Assembly (NCBI RefSeq): GCF_009761815.1
Contig: NZ_RWIN01000023.1
Location: 1 to 47,484 of the forward strand
Reading direction: 5' to 3'
Source of the DNA: Pseudomonas sp. PB120
GTDB lineage: Bacteria; Pseudomonadota; Gammaproteobacteria; Pseudomonadales; Pseudomonadaceae
DNA: 47,484 nucleotides
Part shown: piece after piece, positions 31,240 through 40,499 of the stretch
Layout: every line of letters starts with the position of its first letter
How positions within the stretch are numbered: position 1 is the first letter of the stretch
The notes under the pieces: model-generated
The model's input: the letters and a program-made list of their open reading frames with translations, nothing else
Told to the model about the DNA's origin: nothing
Database searches by the model: none
Program-made: the position numbers and the translations under genes

Positions 31240-31950
31240 GTGGGCAGCATCTATCTGATTCGACATGGCCAGGCCTCCTTTGGTGCAGACGACTATGACG
31301 TCCTGTCGCCGACTGGTATTCGCCAGGCAGAAATCCTCGGCCAGCACCTCGCCGAACTGGGTATCAGCATCGACCGCTGCTACTCGGGCGACCTGCGCCG
31401 CCAGCAGCACACGGCCAACAGCGCGCTGGCACAGTTCGCGGCTGTGGGCCTGCCGGTTCCGGTGGTTGAGATCGATTCCGCCTTTAATGAATTCGACGCC
31501 GATGCGGTGATCCGCGCGCTGTTGCCGGCCATGCTCGACGACGAGCCCGAAGCGCTGGACATCCTGCGCAACGCCGCGCAAAACCGAGCCGAATTCCAGC
31601 GTATCTTCGCCCTGATCATCGAGCGCTGGCTGGCCGGCACCCATGACACGCCGGGCCTTGAAAGCTGGCTAGGCTTTGTCGATCGGGTTCAGGCCGGTCT
31701 GCAGCGCATTCTCGACAGCGCCGACAACACCCAGAAAATCGCCGTGTTTACCTCCGGCGGCACCATCACCGCCCTGCTTCACCTCATTACACAGATGCCG
31801 GCAAAGCAGGCATTCGAACTGAACTGGCAAATCGTCAACACCTCGCTCAACCAATTGAAGTTTCGTGGTCGCGAGGTGGCCCTGGCTTCTTTCAACAGTC
31901 ATGCGCATCTGCAACTGTTGAAAGCCCCGGAACTCATCACGTTTCGCTGA
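31240..31950 (+). CDS. Histidine phosphatase family protein
   Basis: A 236-residue phosphoglycerate-mutase-like phosphatase. The phosphohistidine motif LIRHGQASFG is at residues 6-15, with Arg8 and His9; the second active-site region includes IDSAFNEFD, and AVFTSGGTITALL carries the late conserved segment, where the usual His is replaced by Ser-Gly-Gly, as in several family members. I took the GTG at 31240 (VGSIYLIRHG) as start; the frame continues to 31177 but begins with a low-complexity tail. It is followed by the SCP2 gene 65 bp downstream, possibly one unit. The substrate cannot be told from sequence. Confidence 0.85.
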   Translation: MGSIYLIRHGQASFGADDYDVLSPTGIRQAEILGQHLAELGISIDRCYSGDLRRQQHTANSALAQFAAVGLPVPVVEIDSAFNEFDADAVIRALLPAMLDDEPEALDILRNAAQNRAEFQRIFALIIERWLAGTHDTPGLESWLGFVDRVQAGLQRILDSADNTQKIAVFTSGGTITALLHLITQMPAKQAFELNWQIVNTSLNQLKFRGREVALASFNSHAHLQLLKAPELITFR

Positions 31951-32014
31951 GTCCGGACTATTGTGACCCTGGCTGTAATCACCCAGCTCTAATTACCCAA
32001 GAAAGGATCGAACC

Positions 32015-32329
32015 ATGACCTCCGTAGCTGATGCCGTACAAGCAATGAAAGCCAAGTTCAACCCAGCCGCTGCTGCCGGTCTGGACCTGGTTTTCGGTTT
32101 CCGCATCGACGACACCAAGAACTTCTCGCTGATCGTCAAAGACAGCACCTGCGAGCTGCAAGAAGGCGAGAACCCGGACGCCCAGGTGACCCTGGTGATG
32201 GACGGCGAGACCCTGGAAGGCATCGTTGACGGTTCGACCGACGGCATGCAAGCGTTCATGGGTGGCAAACTGCGCGCTGAAGGCGACATGATGCTGGCCA
32301 TGAAACTGTCCGAGCTGTTCCCGAGCTAA
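32015..32329 (+). CDS. SCP2 sterol-binding domain protein
   Basis: A 104-residue single-domain SCP2 protein. Features are the glycine- and hydrophobic-rich FGFRIDDTKNFSLIVKDS strand region and the conserved end IVDGSTDGMQAFMGGKLRAE, with KLSELFPS closing it. SCP2 folds bind acyl-CoA or other lipids in a hydrophobic pocket. The start has AGGA 8 bp upstream. It is followed by a strong terminator at 32368-32402 and preceded by the histidine phosphatase gene. Its cellular role is unknown; lipid shuttling is a family-level inference. Confidence 0.92.
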   Translation: MTSVADAVQAMKAKFNPAAAAGLDLVFGFRIDDTKNFSLIVKDSTCELQEGENPDAQVTLVMDGETLEGIVDGSTDGMQAFMGGKLRAEGDMMLAMKLSELFPS

Positions 32330-32367
32330 GACGACGGTTCCTCTCTCGGGAGCCTCTCTGGCTGCAA

Positions 32368-32402
32368 ACGAATCCCGCCCCTCGTGGCGGGATTCGTCGT
32401 TT
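32368..32402 (+). terminator. Intrinsic terminator after the SCP2 gene
   Basis: ACGAATCCCGCC (32368-32379) pairs perfectly with GGCGGGATTCGT (32386-32397) around a 6-base loop and is followed by CGTTTT. Confidence 0.92.
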
Positions 32403-32494
32403 TCCACCCTTGGAAAACGGTGACCCGTGGATTTGCGGACTATATTCCTTGGGCCGCATGCGTCAGGCATCGGCTACCAGCAGGGAGTAAAACC

Positions 32495-34336
32495 ATGCCC
32501 GATACCCCGGCCGACCTCATTCTGTACAACGGACGCCTGCACACCGTCGATCGTAAAAAACCCCAGGCCAGCGCCGTCGCGATCAAGAACGGACATTTCG
32601 TGGTGGTCGGCAGCGATGCTCAGGCCATGGCCCTGCAAGGCCCCGGCACGCACATCATCGACCTGCACGGTCGCACGGTGATTCCCGGACTCAACGACTC
32701 ACACTTGCACCTGATCCGCGGCGGTTTGAACTACAACCTCGAACTGCGCTGGGAAGGCGTGCCGTCATTGGTCGATGCCTTGCGCATGCTCAAGGAACAG
32801 GCCGACCGCACGCCCATGCCGCAATGGGTGCGAGTGGTCGGCGGCTGGAATGAATTCCAGTTCGCCGAAAAACGCCTGCCGACCCTCGACGAACTGAACA
32901 AGGCCGCGCCCGATACGCCGGTGTTCGTCCTGCACCTCTACGACCGTGCCCTGCTCAACCGCGCAGCGTTGAACGTCGTGGGTTATACCCGCGACACGCC
33001 GAACCCGCCGGGCGGCGAAATCCAGCGTGACGCCAATGGCGACCCCACCGGCATGCTGATCGCTCGCCCTAACGCGATGATTCTCTACTCGACCCTGGCC
33101 AAGGGCCCCAAACTGCCGCTGGAATACCAGGTCAACTCAACCCGCCAGTTCATGCGCGAACTCAATCGGCTCGGCCTGACCAGCGCCATCGACGCGGGCG
33201 GCGGCTATCAGAATTACCCGGACGACTATCAAGTCATCCAGCAACTGGCCAAGGACCAACAGCTCACGGTGCGCATCGCCTACAACCTGTTCACGCAAAA
33301 ACCCAAGGAAGAACTCAGCGATTTCAAAAACTGGACCAGCACTTCTCACTACGGCCAGGGCGACGATTTCCTGCGGCACAACGGCGCCGGGGAAATGCTG
33401 GTGTTTTCCGCAGCCGATTTCGAAGACTTCCTCGAGCCACGCCCCGACTTGCCTCAAACCATGGAGCAGGAACTGGAACCGGTGGTCCGGCATCTGGTGG
33501 AGCAGCGCTGGCCCTTCCGCCTGCACGCCACGTACAACGAATCCATCAGCCGCATGCTCGACGTGTTCGAGAAGGTCAATCGCGACATTCCATTCAACGG
33601 TTTGCCATGGTTCTTCGACCACGCGGAAACCATCACGCCGCAGAACATTGAACGGGTGAAAGCCTTGGGTGGCGGCATTGCGATCCAGGACCGCATGGCC
33701 TTCCAGGGCGAGTATTTTGTCGACCGCTACGGCGCCAAAGCGGCCGAGCACACGCCTCCCATCGCCCGCATGCTGGCCGAGGGCATTCCGGTCGGCGCCG
33801 GCACCGACGCCACGCGGGTCTCCAGCTACAACCCCTGGACGTCGCTGTACTGGCTGGTCAGCGGGCGCACCGTCGGCGGGCTTGAGCTGTACCCGCAGGG
33901 GCTGAGCCGCGATACCGCGCTGGAACTGTTTACCCATGGCAGCGCCTGGTTTTCTTCCGAGCAAGGCAAGAAGGGCCAGATCAAGGCCGGGCAACTGGCG
34001 GACCTGATCGCGCTGTCGGCGGACTACTTCCACATCGAGGACGAAGGGATCAAATCGATCGAATCGGTGCTGACCATCGTCGGTGGCAAGATCGTCTACG
34101 GCACCGCCGAGTTTGAAAAACTCGGCCCGCCACCTATTCCTGTGGTGCCCGAATGGTCACCGGTGACCAAAGTGCCGGGACACTGGAAGGCGCCACTGGC
34201 GGCGCAGGTTCATCAGTGCGTCGGGGCGTGTGCGGTGCATGCCCATCACCATGAACGGGCGCGCTTGTCTTCGGCACCGGTCAGCGACTTTCAGGGATTC
34301 TGGGGAGCATTCGGTTGTTCGTGTTTTGCGTTTTGA
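32495..34336 (+). CDS. Amidohydrolase (YtcJ-like)
   Basis: A 613-residue metal-dependent hydrolase. The N-terminal beta sandwich begins DLILYNGRLHTVD, and the metal motif NDSHLHL supplies His70 and His72. The barrel continues with FRLHATYNESISRM and GAGTDATRVSSYNPW, which carries the conserved Asp, and closes with LADLIALSADYF before the second beta-sandwich strand. The start has AGGGAG upstream. The last 45 residues or so are unusual, rich in Cys and His (HQCVGACAVHAHHHERAR, then FGCSCFAF). The family acts on amide or ester bonds of many substrates, so I do not assign one. The convergent glucosidase gene ends 16 bp away. Confidence 0.88.
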   Translation: MPDTPADLILYNGRLHTVDRKKPQASAVAIKNGHFVVVGSDAQAMALQGPGTHIIDLHGRTVIPGLNDSHLHLIRGGLNYNLELRWEGVPSLVDALRMLKEQADRTPMPQWVRVVGGWNEFQFAEKRLPTLDELNKAAPDTPVFVLHLYDRALLNRAALNVVGYTRDTPNPPGGEIQRDANGDPTGMLIARPNAMILYSTLAKGPKLPLEYQVNSTRQFMRELNRLGLTSAIDAGGGYQNYPDDYQVIQQLAKDQQLTVRIAYNLFTQKPKEELSDFKNWTSTSHYGQGDDFLRHNGAGEMLVFSAADFEDFLEPRPDLPQTMEQELEPVVRHLVEQRWPFRLHATYNESISRMLDVFEKVNRDIPFNGLPWFFDHAETITPQNIERVKALGGGIAIQDRMAFQGEYFVDRYGAKAAEHTPPIARMLAEGIPVGAGTDATRVSSYNPWTSLYWLVSGRTVGGLELYPQGLSRDTALELFTHGSAWFSSEQGKKGQIKAGQLADLIALSADYFHIEDEGIKSIESVLTIVGGKIVYGTAEFEKLGPPPIPVVPEWSPVTKVPGHWKAPLAAQVHQCVGACAVHAHHHERARLSSAPVSDFQGFWGAFGCSCFAF

Positions 34337-34351
34337 GTTGAAGCCAGGGCA

Positions 34352-36985
34352 TCACCCGACCTGTAAAAGCAGCGCCACCAGCGCTGTCCAGCCGGTCTGG
34401 TGACTGGCCCCCAGGCCACGCCCGGTTTCGCCATGGAAATACTCATGGAACAACACCAGGTCCCGGCTGGCGGGATCAGCCTGCAACTGCGGATACGCCA
34501 CCATCGAGGGCCTGTTGCCCTCTTCGTCGCGCAAAAACAGGCGGGTCAGGCGTTGGCTCAGGCTGTCCGCCACCTCTTCCAGCGAGGCATAAAACCCTGA
34601 TCCAGAGGGGTACTCCACGGAGAAGTTCTGATCGTAGTAACGGTGAAATTCGCGCAAGGATTCGATCAGCATGTAGTTGATCGGCATCCACACCGGCCCG
34701 CGCCAATTGGAATTGCCGCCATACAGCCGCGACTCCGACTCCCCCGGCTCATAGCGGGCGCACAGCTTGTCACCATTGATTTGCAGGCCAAAGGGCAATT
34801 CAGCAAAGGCCTTGGACAGTGAGCGAACGCCGAACTCGCTGAGGAATTCGGCTTCGTCGAGCATGCGTTTGAGCAGGTCTTTGGTACGTTCACCGCGCAA
34901 CAGTGCCAGCAACATCCGGTTGCCTTCACCCGGCTCGGTCCAGCGCGAAACCAGGCTGGCGAGGTCCGGTCGATGGCGCATGAAACCCAACAGGCGTTCA
35001 CGCAACCCCGGCAACCCCTCGTGCTCATGCTGTTCCAGCACCTGCACCGCGAACAGCGGCATCAGGCCAACAATCGAACGCAGCCTCAGCGGTTCGTTCA
35101 CGCCGTCGGGCCGGTGCAGCACGTCATAGAAAAACCGGTCCTGTTCGTCCCACAACCCTTCGGCTTCGGAGTCAACCCGATTGATGGCCCCGGCGATGTA
35201 GAGGAAGTGCTCGAAAAACTTCACCGCGATGTCGACGTACACGGGGTTGCGCTTGGCCAGTTCCAGGGCGATGCGCATCAGGTCCAGCGCATAGGCGGCG
35301 ACCCACGCGGTGCCATCGGCCTGATCGAGCTCGTAGCCGGGTGGCAGGATCGCCGAGCGGTCGAACAACGCGACGTTGTCCAGCCCGAGAAATCCACCTT
35401 GAAACAGGTTGCGCCCCTCGGCGTCCTTGCGGTTGACCCACCAGGAAAAATTCAGCAGCAGTTTATGGAAAATCCGCTCAAGGAAGTCCATGTCCCCTGC
35501 CCCGGTCAGCGCCTTGTCCTGTTGATACACCCGCCAGCTGGCCCACGCGTGAACCGGTGGGTTGGCGTCGTCGAAACGCCATTCATAAGCCGGCAACTGA
35601 CCGTTAGGGTGCATGAAGCGGTCTTTGACCAGCAGCAACAATTGATGCTTGGCGAACCCGGGATCGATCAGCGCAAACGCCACGGCCTGGAAGCCCAGGT
35701 CCCATGACGCGTACCACGGGTATTCCCAGGTGTCGGGCATGGAAACGATGTCGACATTCGACAAGTGCCGCCAATGCGTGTTGCGAATGTGCAGCCGTTC
35801 GGAGGGCGGCTTCGGTTGCGCCGGGTCGCCGTCGAGCCACTGGTTGACGTCGAAGTAATAGAGCTGTTTCGACCAGAGCAATCCGGCCAGTGCCTGGCGT
35901 TGCACGTTGCGCGCGTCCGGGTTGGCGAGCCCGGTTTGCAACGCGGCGTAAAAGGCATCGGCTTCCCCTCTCCGCCGCTCGAACAGGGCCTTGGCATTGA
36001 CCCGAGCGGCGCCGGCCGGGGCGAACCGCAGATAGACGCTGCGGCGTTGTCCGCCATCGAAGGTCAGTGCGAAATGCGCGGCCACCCGGGTTCCCGCGTC
36101 GCGGCGGATTGCACCGCTGAGGCCATCGAGCAGAAAATCGTTGATCCCGTCCTTGAACGGACCTTGCGCTGCCACGCCATCGAGTTTGGGGAAGTTGCTC
36201 TCGTTCTCGCAGAACAGCCAATCGCAGCTTTCCTCGCCCCAGGCGGTGGCCTCGCGGTCAGCAAGTTGTGGATGCCGGGCCAGCACCCGGTCGCTGTCCA
36301 GCATCAGGCTTGGTTTCTGCCCTTCAGCCACCCAACTCCAGGTGTTGCGCGCCCACAGGTGTGGCAAGACGTGCAAGCGCGCGGGTTGATCTGAACGGTT
36401 ATGGATCGTCACCGCCATGAAGATATCGTCCGGCGCGTGTTTGGCGTATTCCACCGTCACGTCGAAATAGCGGTCGTCCTCGAAGACGCCGGTGTCGAGG
36501 ATTTCGTACTCGGTGTCCGCCAGGCCCCGGCGAGCGTTTTCGGCGATCAGGTCAGCGTAGGGAAATTCGGCCTGAGGGTATTTGTAGAGCATGCGCATGT
36601 AGGCATGGCTCGGCAGGCCGTCGAGGTAGAAATACAGTTCCTTGACGTCTTCGCCGTGATTGCCCTCGGCGTTGTTCAGGCCGAACAGGCGCTCCTTGAG
36701 AATCGGGTCGCGTTCGTTCCATAGGCCCAATCCGAGGCACCAATGCTGGGCTTTGTCGGAAAACCCCGCGAGCCCGTCCTCGCCCCAGCGGTACGCGCGG
36801 CTTCGGGCGTGATCGTGAGGAAAGTAGCGCCAGGCGTCGCCATCGGCGCTGTAGTCCTCGCGCACCGTGCCCCACTGACGCTCGCTCAGGTAAGGCCCCC
36901 ATTCGCGCCAGGCCCCCGCTTCGTCATTGGCCAGACGCTGACCTTCGACGGTGCCGAGGATGTTCGCAGCGGGTTTGGCCGTCAT
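34352..36985 (-). CDS. GH63/MGH1-like glucosidase
   Basis: An 877-residue cytoplasmic protein (no signal peptide) with the (alpha/alpha)6 glycoside hydrolase region of the GH63/mannosylglycerate hydrolase type. Recognisable stretches are WREWGPYLSERQWGTVREDY at the N-terminus, LRIRNTHWRHL-type and WEYPWYASWDLGFQAVAFAL in the middle (the aspartate here is the likely general acid), and YGGNSNWRGPVWMPINYMLI late. The start is placed at 36985 (MTAKPAAN), with GGACC upstream; the longer frame passes through a REP copy and is rejected. The family cleaves alpha-glucosyl linkages; the substrate in pseudomonads is not established. It diverges from the LysR gene across 179 bp. Confidence 0.88.
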   Translation of the reverse strand: MTAKPAANILGTVEGQRLANDEAGAWREWGPYLSERQWGTVREDYSADGDAWRYFPHDHARSRAYRWGEDGLAGFSDKAQHWCLGLGLWNERDPILKERLFGLNNAEGNHGEDVKELYFYLDGLPSHAYMRMLYKYPQAEFPYADLIAENARRGLADTEYEILDTGVFEDDRYFDVTVEYAKHAPDDIFMAVTIHNRSDQPARLHVLPHLWARNTWSWVAEGQKPSLMLDSDRVLARHPQLADREATAWGEESCDWLFCENESNFPKLDGVAAQGPFKDGINDFLLDGLSGAIRRDAGTRVAAHFALTFDGGQRRSVYLRFAPAGAARVNAKALFERRRGEADAFYAALQTGLANPDARNVQRQALAGLLWSKQLYYFDVNQWLDGDPAQPKPPSERLHIRNTHWRHLSNVDIVSMPDTWEYPWYASWDLGFQAVAFALIDPGFAKHQLLLLVKDRFMHPNGQLPAYEWRFDDANPPVHAWASWRVYQQDKALTGAGDMDFLERIFHKLLLNFSWWVNRKDAEGRNLFQGGFLGLDNVALFDRSAILPPGYELDQADGTAWVAAYALDLMRIALELAKRNPVYVDIAVKFFEHFLYIAGAINRVDSEAEGLWDEQDRFFYDVLHRPDGVNEPLRLRSIVGLMPLFAVQVLEQHEHEGLPGLRERLLGFMRHRPDLASLVSRWTEPGEGNRMLLALLRGERTKDLLKRMLDEAEFLSEFGVRSLSKAFAELPFGLQINGDKLCARYEPGESESRLYGGNSNWRGPVWMPINYMLIESLREFHRYYDQNFSVEYPSGSGFYASLEEVADSLSQRLTRLFLRDEEGNRPSMVAYPQLQADPASRDLVLFHEYFHGETGRGLGASHQTGWTALVALLLQVG

Positions 36986-37078
36986 GGGTGGGTCCGTAGG
37001 GCGAGAGACGGTTGGAGTGTAGTGCCTGCGCACGGTGCGAGGCTGAACGCTCACTGTAGACGGAGCGAATGTCGGGGT

Positions 37079-37119
37079 TGCTGCGCAACCCAGCGGGAGC
37101 AAGCTCCCTCGCCACAGGT
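37079..37119. repeat. Single REP copy between glucosidase and LysR genes
   Basis: AGCGGGAGCAAGCTCCCTCG... at 37092-37118, with the same core as the cobN and cobM repeats, preceded by GGTTGCTGCGCAACC, a small palindrome. Only one arm is present, so it is a singlet, not a REPIN. Confidence 0.8.
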
Positions 37120-37164
37120 TGGGTCTGCTCTTACAATGCGTGCACCTTCCACACCGGCCGCCCC

Positions 37165-38028
37165 ATGGACATCGACCTCGCTCGCACCTTTCTCGAAATC
37201 GTCCGCCACGGCAGCCTGGCCGCCGCCGCTGAAAAACTTCACGTCACCCAGACCGCCATCACGGCGCGGGTGCAGAAACTCGAGAGCCAGTTGGGCAGCA
37301 CGCTGTTCGTGCGCAACCGCGCCGGTGCCCGGCTGACGCCCAACGGCGAGGCCTTCGTGGTGTATGCCAATCAGCTGGTGCAGACCTGGGAAGCCGCGCG
37401 TCGGGACCTGCCGTTGCCCGAGGGTTACCGCGACGTGCTGCACATCGGTGGCGAGGTCAGCCTGTGCAACCCGCTGATGCTCAGTTGGGCCGGCGAGTTG
37501 CGCGAGAAGATCCCCAGCCACGCGCTGCGCATGGAGATCCACGACGGCGAACACCTGCTGCGCCAATTGGAGCTAGGGGTGCTGGATGCGGCGCTGGTCT
37601 ATCAGCCCGAGTATTGGCCGGGCCTGCAAGTCGAGCAGGTGCTGGAAGAAAAACTGGTCCTCGTGCGGCTCACCGGCCAGCCTGATCCGTACGTGTACAT
37701 CGACTGGGGGCCGGATTTCCGTCGTCAGCACGACGCCGCGCTGCCGGAAAAGGCCAAAGCCGCATTGAGCTTCAACCTCGGCCCGCTCGGCTTGCAGTAC
37801 ATACTGGAGAACGGCGGCAGCGGCTACTTCCGCACGCGCGTGGTCCAGAGTTATCTGGAAAGCGGCGTACTGGAGCCCGTGCCCAAAGCCCCGGAATTCA
37901 ACTACCCCACCTACCTGATTTATTCCCGCGACCGCGATTCAGCGACCCTGCAACGGGCCTTCGACCTGCTGCGCGAAGTCATCAGGTCCGACGAAGACTG
38001 GTCACAGCGCTGGAACCCCCTGACCTGA
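37165..38028 (+). CDS. LysR family transcriptional regulator
   Basis: A 287-residue regulator. The winged helix-turn-helix occupies about residues 1-60 (DLARTFLEIVRHGSLAAAAE, TQTAITARVQKLE, LFVRNRAG), followed by the LysR substrate-binding domain to about residue 285. The start at 37165 is the usual LysR N-terminus (MDIDLARTF). It diverges from the glucosidase gene and is followed by the hydroxylase pair on the same strand after 106 bp; either neighbour could be a target. The inducer is unknown. A REP element sits in the divergent control region. Confidence 0.92.
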   Translation: MDIDLARTFLEIVRHGSLAAAAEKLHVTQTAITARVQKLESQLGSTLFVRNRAGARLTPNGEAFVVYANQLVQTWEAARRDLPLPEGYRDVLHIGGEVSLCNPLMLSWAGELREKIPSHALRMEIHDGEHLLRQLELGVLDAALVYQPEYWPGLQVEQVLEEKLVLVRLTGQPDPYVYIDWGPDFRRQHDAALPEKAKAALSFNLGPLGLQYILENGGSGYFRTRVVQSYLESGVLEPVPKAPEFNYPTYLIYSRDRDSATLQRAFDLLREVIRSDEDWSQRWNPLT

Positions 38029-38134
38029 ATTCGCCCTGCACCGGATCCTGGCAGTTGTGCCGTCAAGGTTCGGCCAGCCAAAACGCCGGAATCGGCTAAT
38101 CTGCTGGAGATAACAATAAAACACAGGTGATTGC

Positions 38135-39280
38135 ATGAGGCAGACCACCGAATCATTTCGCGCCCGTTACCGCGCAGGCATTCATCCCTTCTATAACCCC
38201 TGGCTGCACGGCGCGTTTGTGCTGCTGTTCGGGTTGCTGGCCATTGCCGGGTTCTGGAGTACCGTGCATCAGGTCAAGCCGTCGGAGTGGGCGGCGGTAC
38301 CCCTCGCGCTGCTGTTTTTCAACTTCGGCGTGTACAGCGTGCATCGGCATCTGGGGCATCACAAAAAAAGCTTCGCGCGACTGTTCTACGCCCGCCATGC
38401 CGGCGACCATCACAGCTTTTTCGCCCCCGGCCACATGACCTACGACAGCGCCCGCGACTGGCGGGTGATTCTGTTTCCGGCGTGGCTGATCGTGCTTCAC
38501 ACGCTGGTGATCACCCTGCCCCTGTGGTGGCTGCTTCAGCAGTTCGACACCAACGTCGCCGGGCTGGTCGGTGGTTGCCTGGTCCTCGGCTACCTGGCCT
38601 ATGAAGTGTTCCATGCCTGCGAGCACCTGCCCCCTGAAAATCCGCTGACTCGGCTGCCATGGATCCGGCAGATGCGCCGCCTGCATGAACTGCATCACCG
38701 CCGTGAGCTGATGCAGGCACGCAATTTCAACATCGTTTTCCCGCTGATGGACTACCTGTTCGGGACCCTGTACTGGGAACCGGAGCAGATCTCCCCGACC
38801 CCGACGAGAACCGCCATGACCCGCATGCAACATCAGATCGACATTGCCGGAAATCCGATTGACGTGTTGGCCTACGCCAGCACCGTAACGTTGTGGCCGC
38901 AGTGGCATCCGTCGTCACTCAAGATCGATGGCGCGCGCGGTTCGTTGCATGCCGGCGCGCGCTTCGAGGAGGACATTCGGGCCGGTGGCCGAGACGGGCA
39001 TCTGACCTGGGTGGTCGACGAATACCTGCCGGGACGCCGCTGGAGCGCCCGGGCGATCGGTGACAAAGGCCTGTCCCTGGTGGTGACTTACGAATGCGAA
39101 ACCGAAGGTAACGGCACGCGGTTTGTGCGCACCCTGGAGTATGAGTTCAGCGGCCTGGCGATGCGCATCGCCAACCAGCTGCTGCTCAAGCGGCGCATCG
39201 ACCATGAGTCGGCGGCGTCGATGCTGGCCTTGCGTGACATGGCGCAAAAACACCTGGCCCCGGCAGGAGTTACGGCGTGA
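38135..39280 (+). CDS. Fatty acid hydroxylase/sterol desaturase fused to an SRPBCC domain
   Basis: A 381-residue protein. The N-terminal part (about 1-225) is a membrane-bound di-iron hydroxylase with several hydrophobic spans and the three histidine clusters of the superfamily: HRHLGHH (near 70), HAGDHH (near 88) and LHELHHRRE (near 190), plus FHACEH between them. From about residue 230 (QHQIDIAGNPIDVLAYASTV) a soluble SRPBCC (START-like) lipid-binding domain follows to the end. Such a fusion suggests that the substrate is delivered or held by the second domain. The start has AGGTGA upstream. The next gene starts with GTG overlapping the stop by 4 bp, so both likely work on the same lipid or terpenoid-like compound; the substrate is not known. 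Confidence 0.82.
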   Translation: MRQTTESFRARYRAGIHPFYNPWLHGAFVLLFGLLAIAGFWSTVHQVKPSEWAAVPLALLFFNFGVYSVHRHLGHHKKSFARLFYARHAGDHHSFFAPGHMTYDSARDWRVILFPAWLIVLHTLVITLPLWWLLQQFDTNVAGLVGGCLVLGYLAYEVFHACEHLPPENPLTRLPWIRQMRRLHELHHRRELMQARNFNIVFPLMDYLFGTLYWEPEQISPTPTRTAMTRMQHQIDIAGNPIDVLAYASTVTLWPQWHPSSLKIDGARGSLHAGARFEEDIRAGGRDGHLTWVVDEYLPGRRWSARAIGDKGLSLVVTYECETEGNGTRFVRTLEYEFSGLAMRIANQLLLKRRIDHESAASMLALRDMAQKHLAPAGVTA

Positions 39281-40368
39281 GTCGATCCGTCAAATTCCGC
39301 CATGTGGTGCTATTGGTAATCGTGGCCATCGCTGCGTTTTTGTTGCTGATGCCGACCAAGGTGCAACCGGTGGCCTGGACGCCGCCACCAGCGCCCTCGC
39401 TCACCAGCGGTGTCTACGCCGACAATCAGCGCCTCAAAGGTGTAGAGCGTGTGGGGGCGCTGAATATCGACGGGCCCGAGGCGCTGCTGCTGGAAGACAA
39501 CGCACTGATTACCGGCTTGCACGATGGCCGCCTGATTCGCACCAGTCTCGACGGCAAAGTCACTAAAGTGCTGGCCGATACCGGCGGCCGGCCGTTAGGC
39601 CTGGCCCGTCATCCCAATGGGTTGCTGGTGATCGCCGATGGGGTCAAAGGCCTGCTGTCCCTGGATGCCCAGGGCCGGTTGATTGCATTGACCACGACGG
39701 CCAACGACGTGCCCTTCGGCTTCACCGACGACGTGGCCATCGACAAATCCGGGCATTACGCCTACTTCAGTGATGCGTCCAGCCGCTTCGGCTATGGCAA
39801 GGACGGCGAGGCTATCATCGAGCATGGCGGCGACGGTCGTTTACTGCGGTATGACTTCCAGACCGGCAAGACCAGCCTGCTGCTCGACAAACTGGAGTTT
39901 GCCAACGGCGTGACGCTCGGGCCGGAGGATGCCTATGTCCTGGTCAACGAAACCGGCGCATATCGCATCAGCCGTTATTGGCTGACCGGGCCGAAAGCAG
40001 GCACCCATGACCTGTTCATCGACAACCTGCCGGGGTTGCCGGACAACCTGGCGTTCAATGGCCATGACCGTTTTTGGGTGGCGCTTTACGCGCCGCGAAA
40101 CGCGTTGCTCGACTCCACGGCGAGGCATCCCTTTGTACGCAAGGTGCTCGTGCGGGCCATGACCGTGTTGCCCAAGCCGGTGGAGAAGCGCGGGTTTGCG
40201 CTGGGGCTGGACCTGGAGGGCAAGGTGATTGCGAACTTGCAAGATGGCAGCAGCGATAATTACTCGCCGATTACCACGGTTCGCGAGTATGGCGACTGGT
40301 TGTATTTCGGGTCGTTGAAGGCGGATCACATGGTGCGGTTGCCGTTGAGCAAGGCATTGCAGCAGTAA
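39277..40368 (+). CDS. Strictosidine synthase/SMP-30-like beta-propeller protein
   Basis: A 363-residue protein with an N-terminal membrane anchor or signal (VVLLVIVAIAAFLLLMP, about residues 10-27) and a six-bladed propeller typical of the gluconolactonase/strictosidine synthase-like superfamily: PEALLLEDNALITG, RPLGLARHPNGLLVIADG, GFTDDVAIDKSGHYAYFSDA, LLDKLEFANGVTLGPEDAYV and LPGLPDNLAFNGHDRFWV. The start is the GTG at 39277 in a GTGA overlap with the hydroxylase gene, indicating coupled translation. Bacterial members are usually hydrolases (lactonase-like), not true strictosidine synthases, so no substrate is assigned. A REPIN-like repeat follows. Confidence 0.85.
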   Translation: MSRSVKFRHVVLLVIVAIAAFLLLMPTKVQPVAWTPPPAPSLTSGVYADNQRLKGVERVGALNIDGPEALLLEDNALITGLHDGRLIRTSLDGKVTKVLADTGGRPLGLARHPNGLLVIADGVKGLLSLDAQGRLIALTTTANDVPFGFTDDVAIDKSGHYAYFSDASSRFGYGKDGEAIIEHGGDGRLLRYDFQTGKTSLLLDKLEFANGVTLGPEDAYVLVNETGAYRISRYWLTGPKAGTHDLFIDNLPGLPDNLAFNGHDRFWVALYAPRNALLDSTARHPFVRKVLVRAMTVLPKPVEKRGFALGLDLEGKVIANLQDGSSDNYSPITTVREYGDWLYFGSLKADHMVRLPLSKALQQ

Positions 40369-40380
40369 CGCCAATCAAAT

Positions 40381-40480
40381 TGTAGGAGCGAGCTTGCTCG
40401 CGATGGTCGTTAACGATACCGCGTGTTTCCTGGCTAAACGCAGTGCATTTGAGTCCATCGCGAGCAAGCTCGCTCCTACA
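40381..40480. repeat. REPIN-like inverted repeat, second family
   Basis: A 26-bp arm TGTAGGAGCGAGCTTGCTCG... (40381-40406) has its exact inverse at 40455-40480. The spacer is 48 bp. The core differs from the GAGGGAGCTTGCTCCC family. Confidence 0.88.
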
Positions 40481-40499
40481 GGATTGGTGAAAGGCGTGG

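Noticed and set aside
37069..37164. Longer LysR start using the REP sequence as coding
   Set aside because: The normal LysR N-terminus begins at 37165, and the upstream part is a repeat found elsewhere as noncoding DNA.
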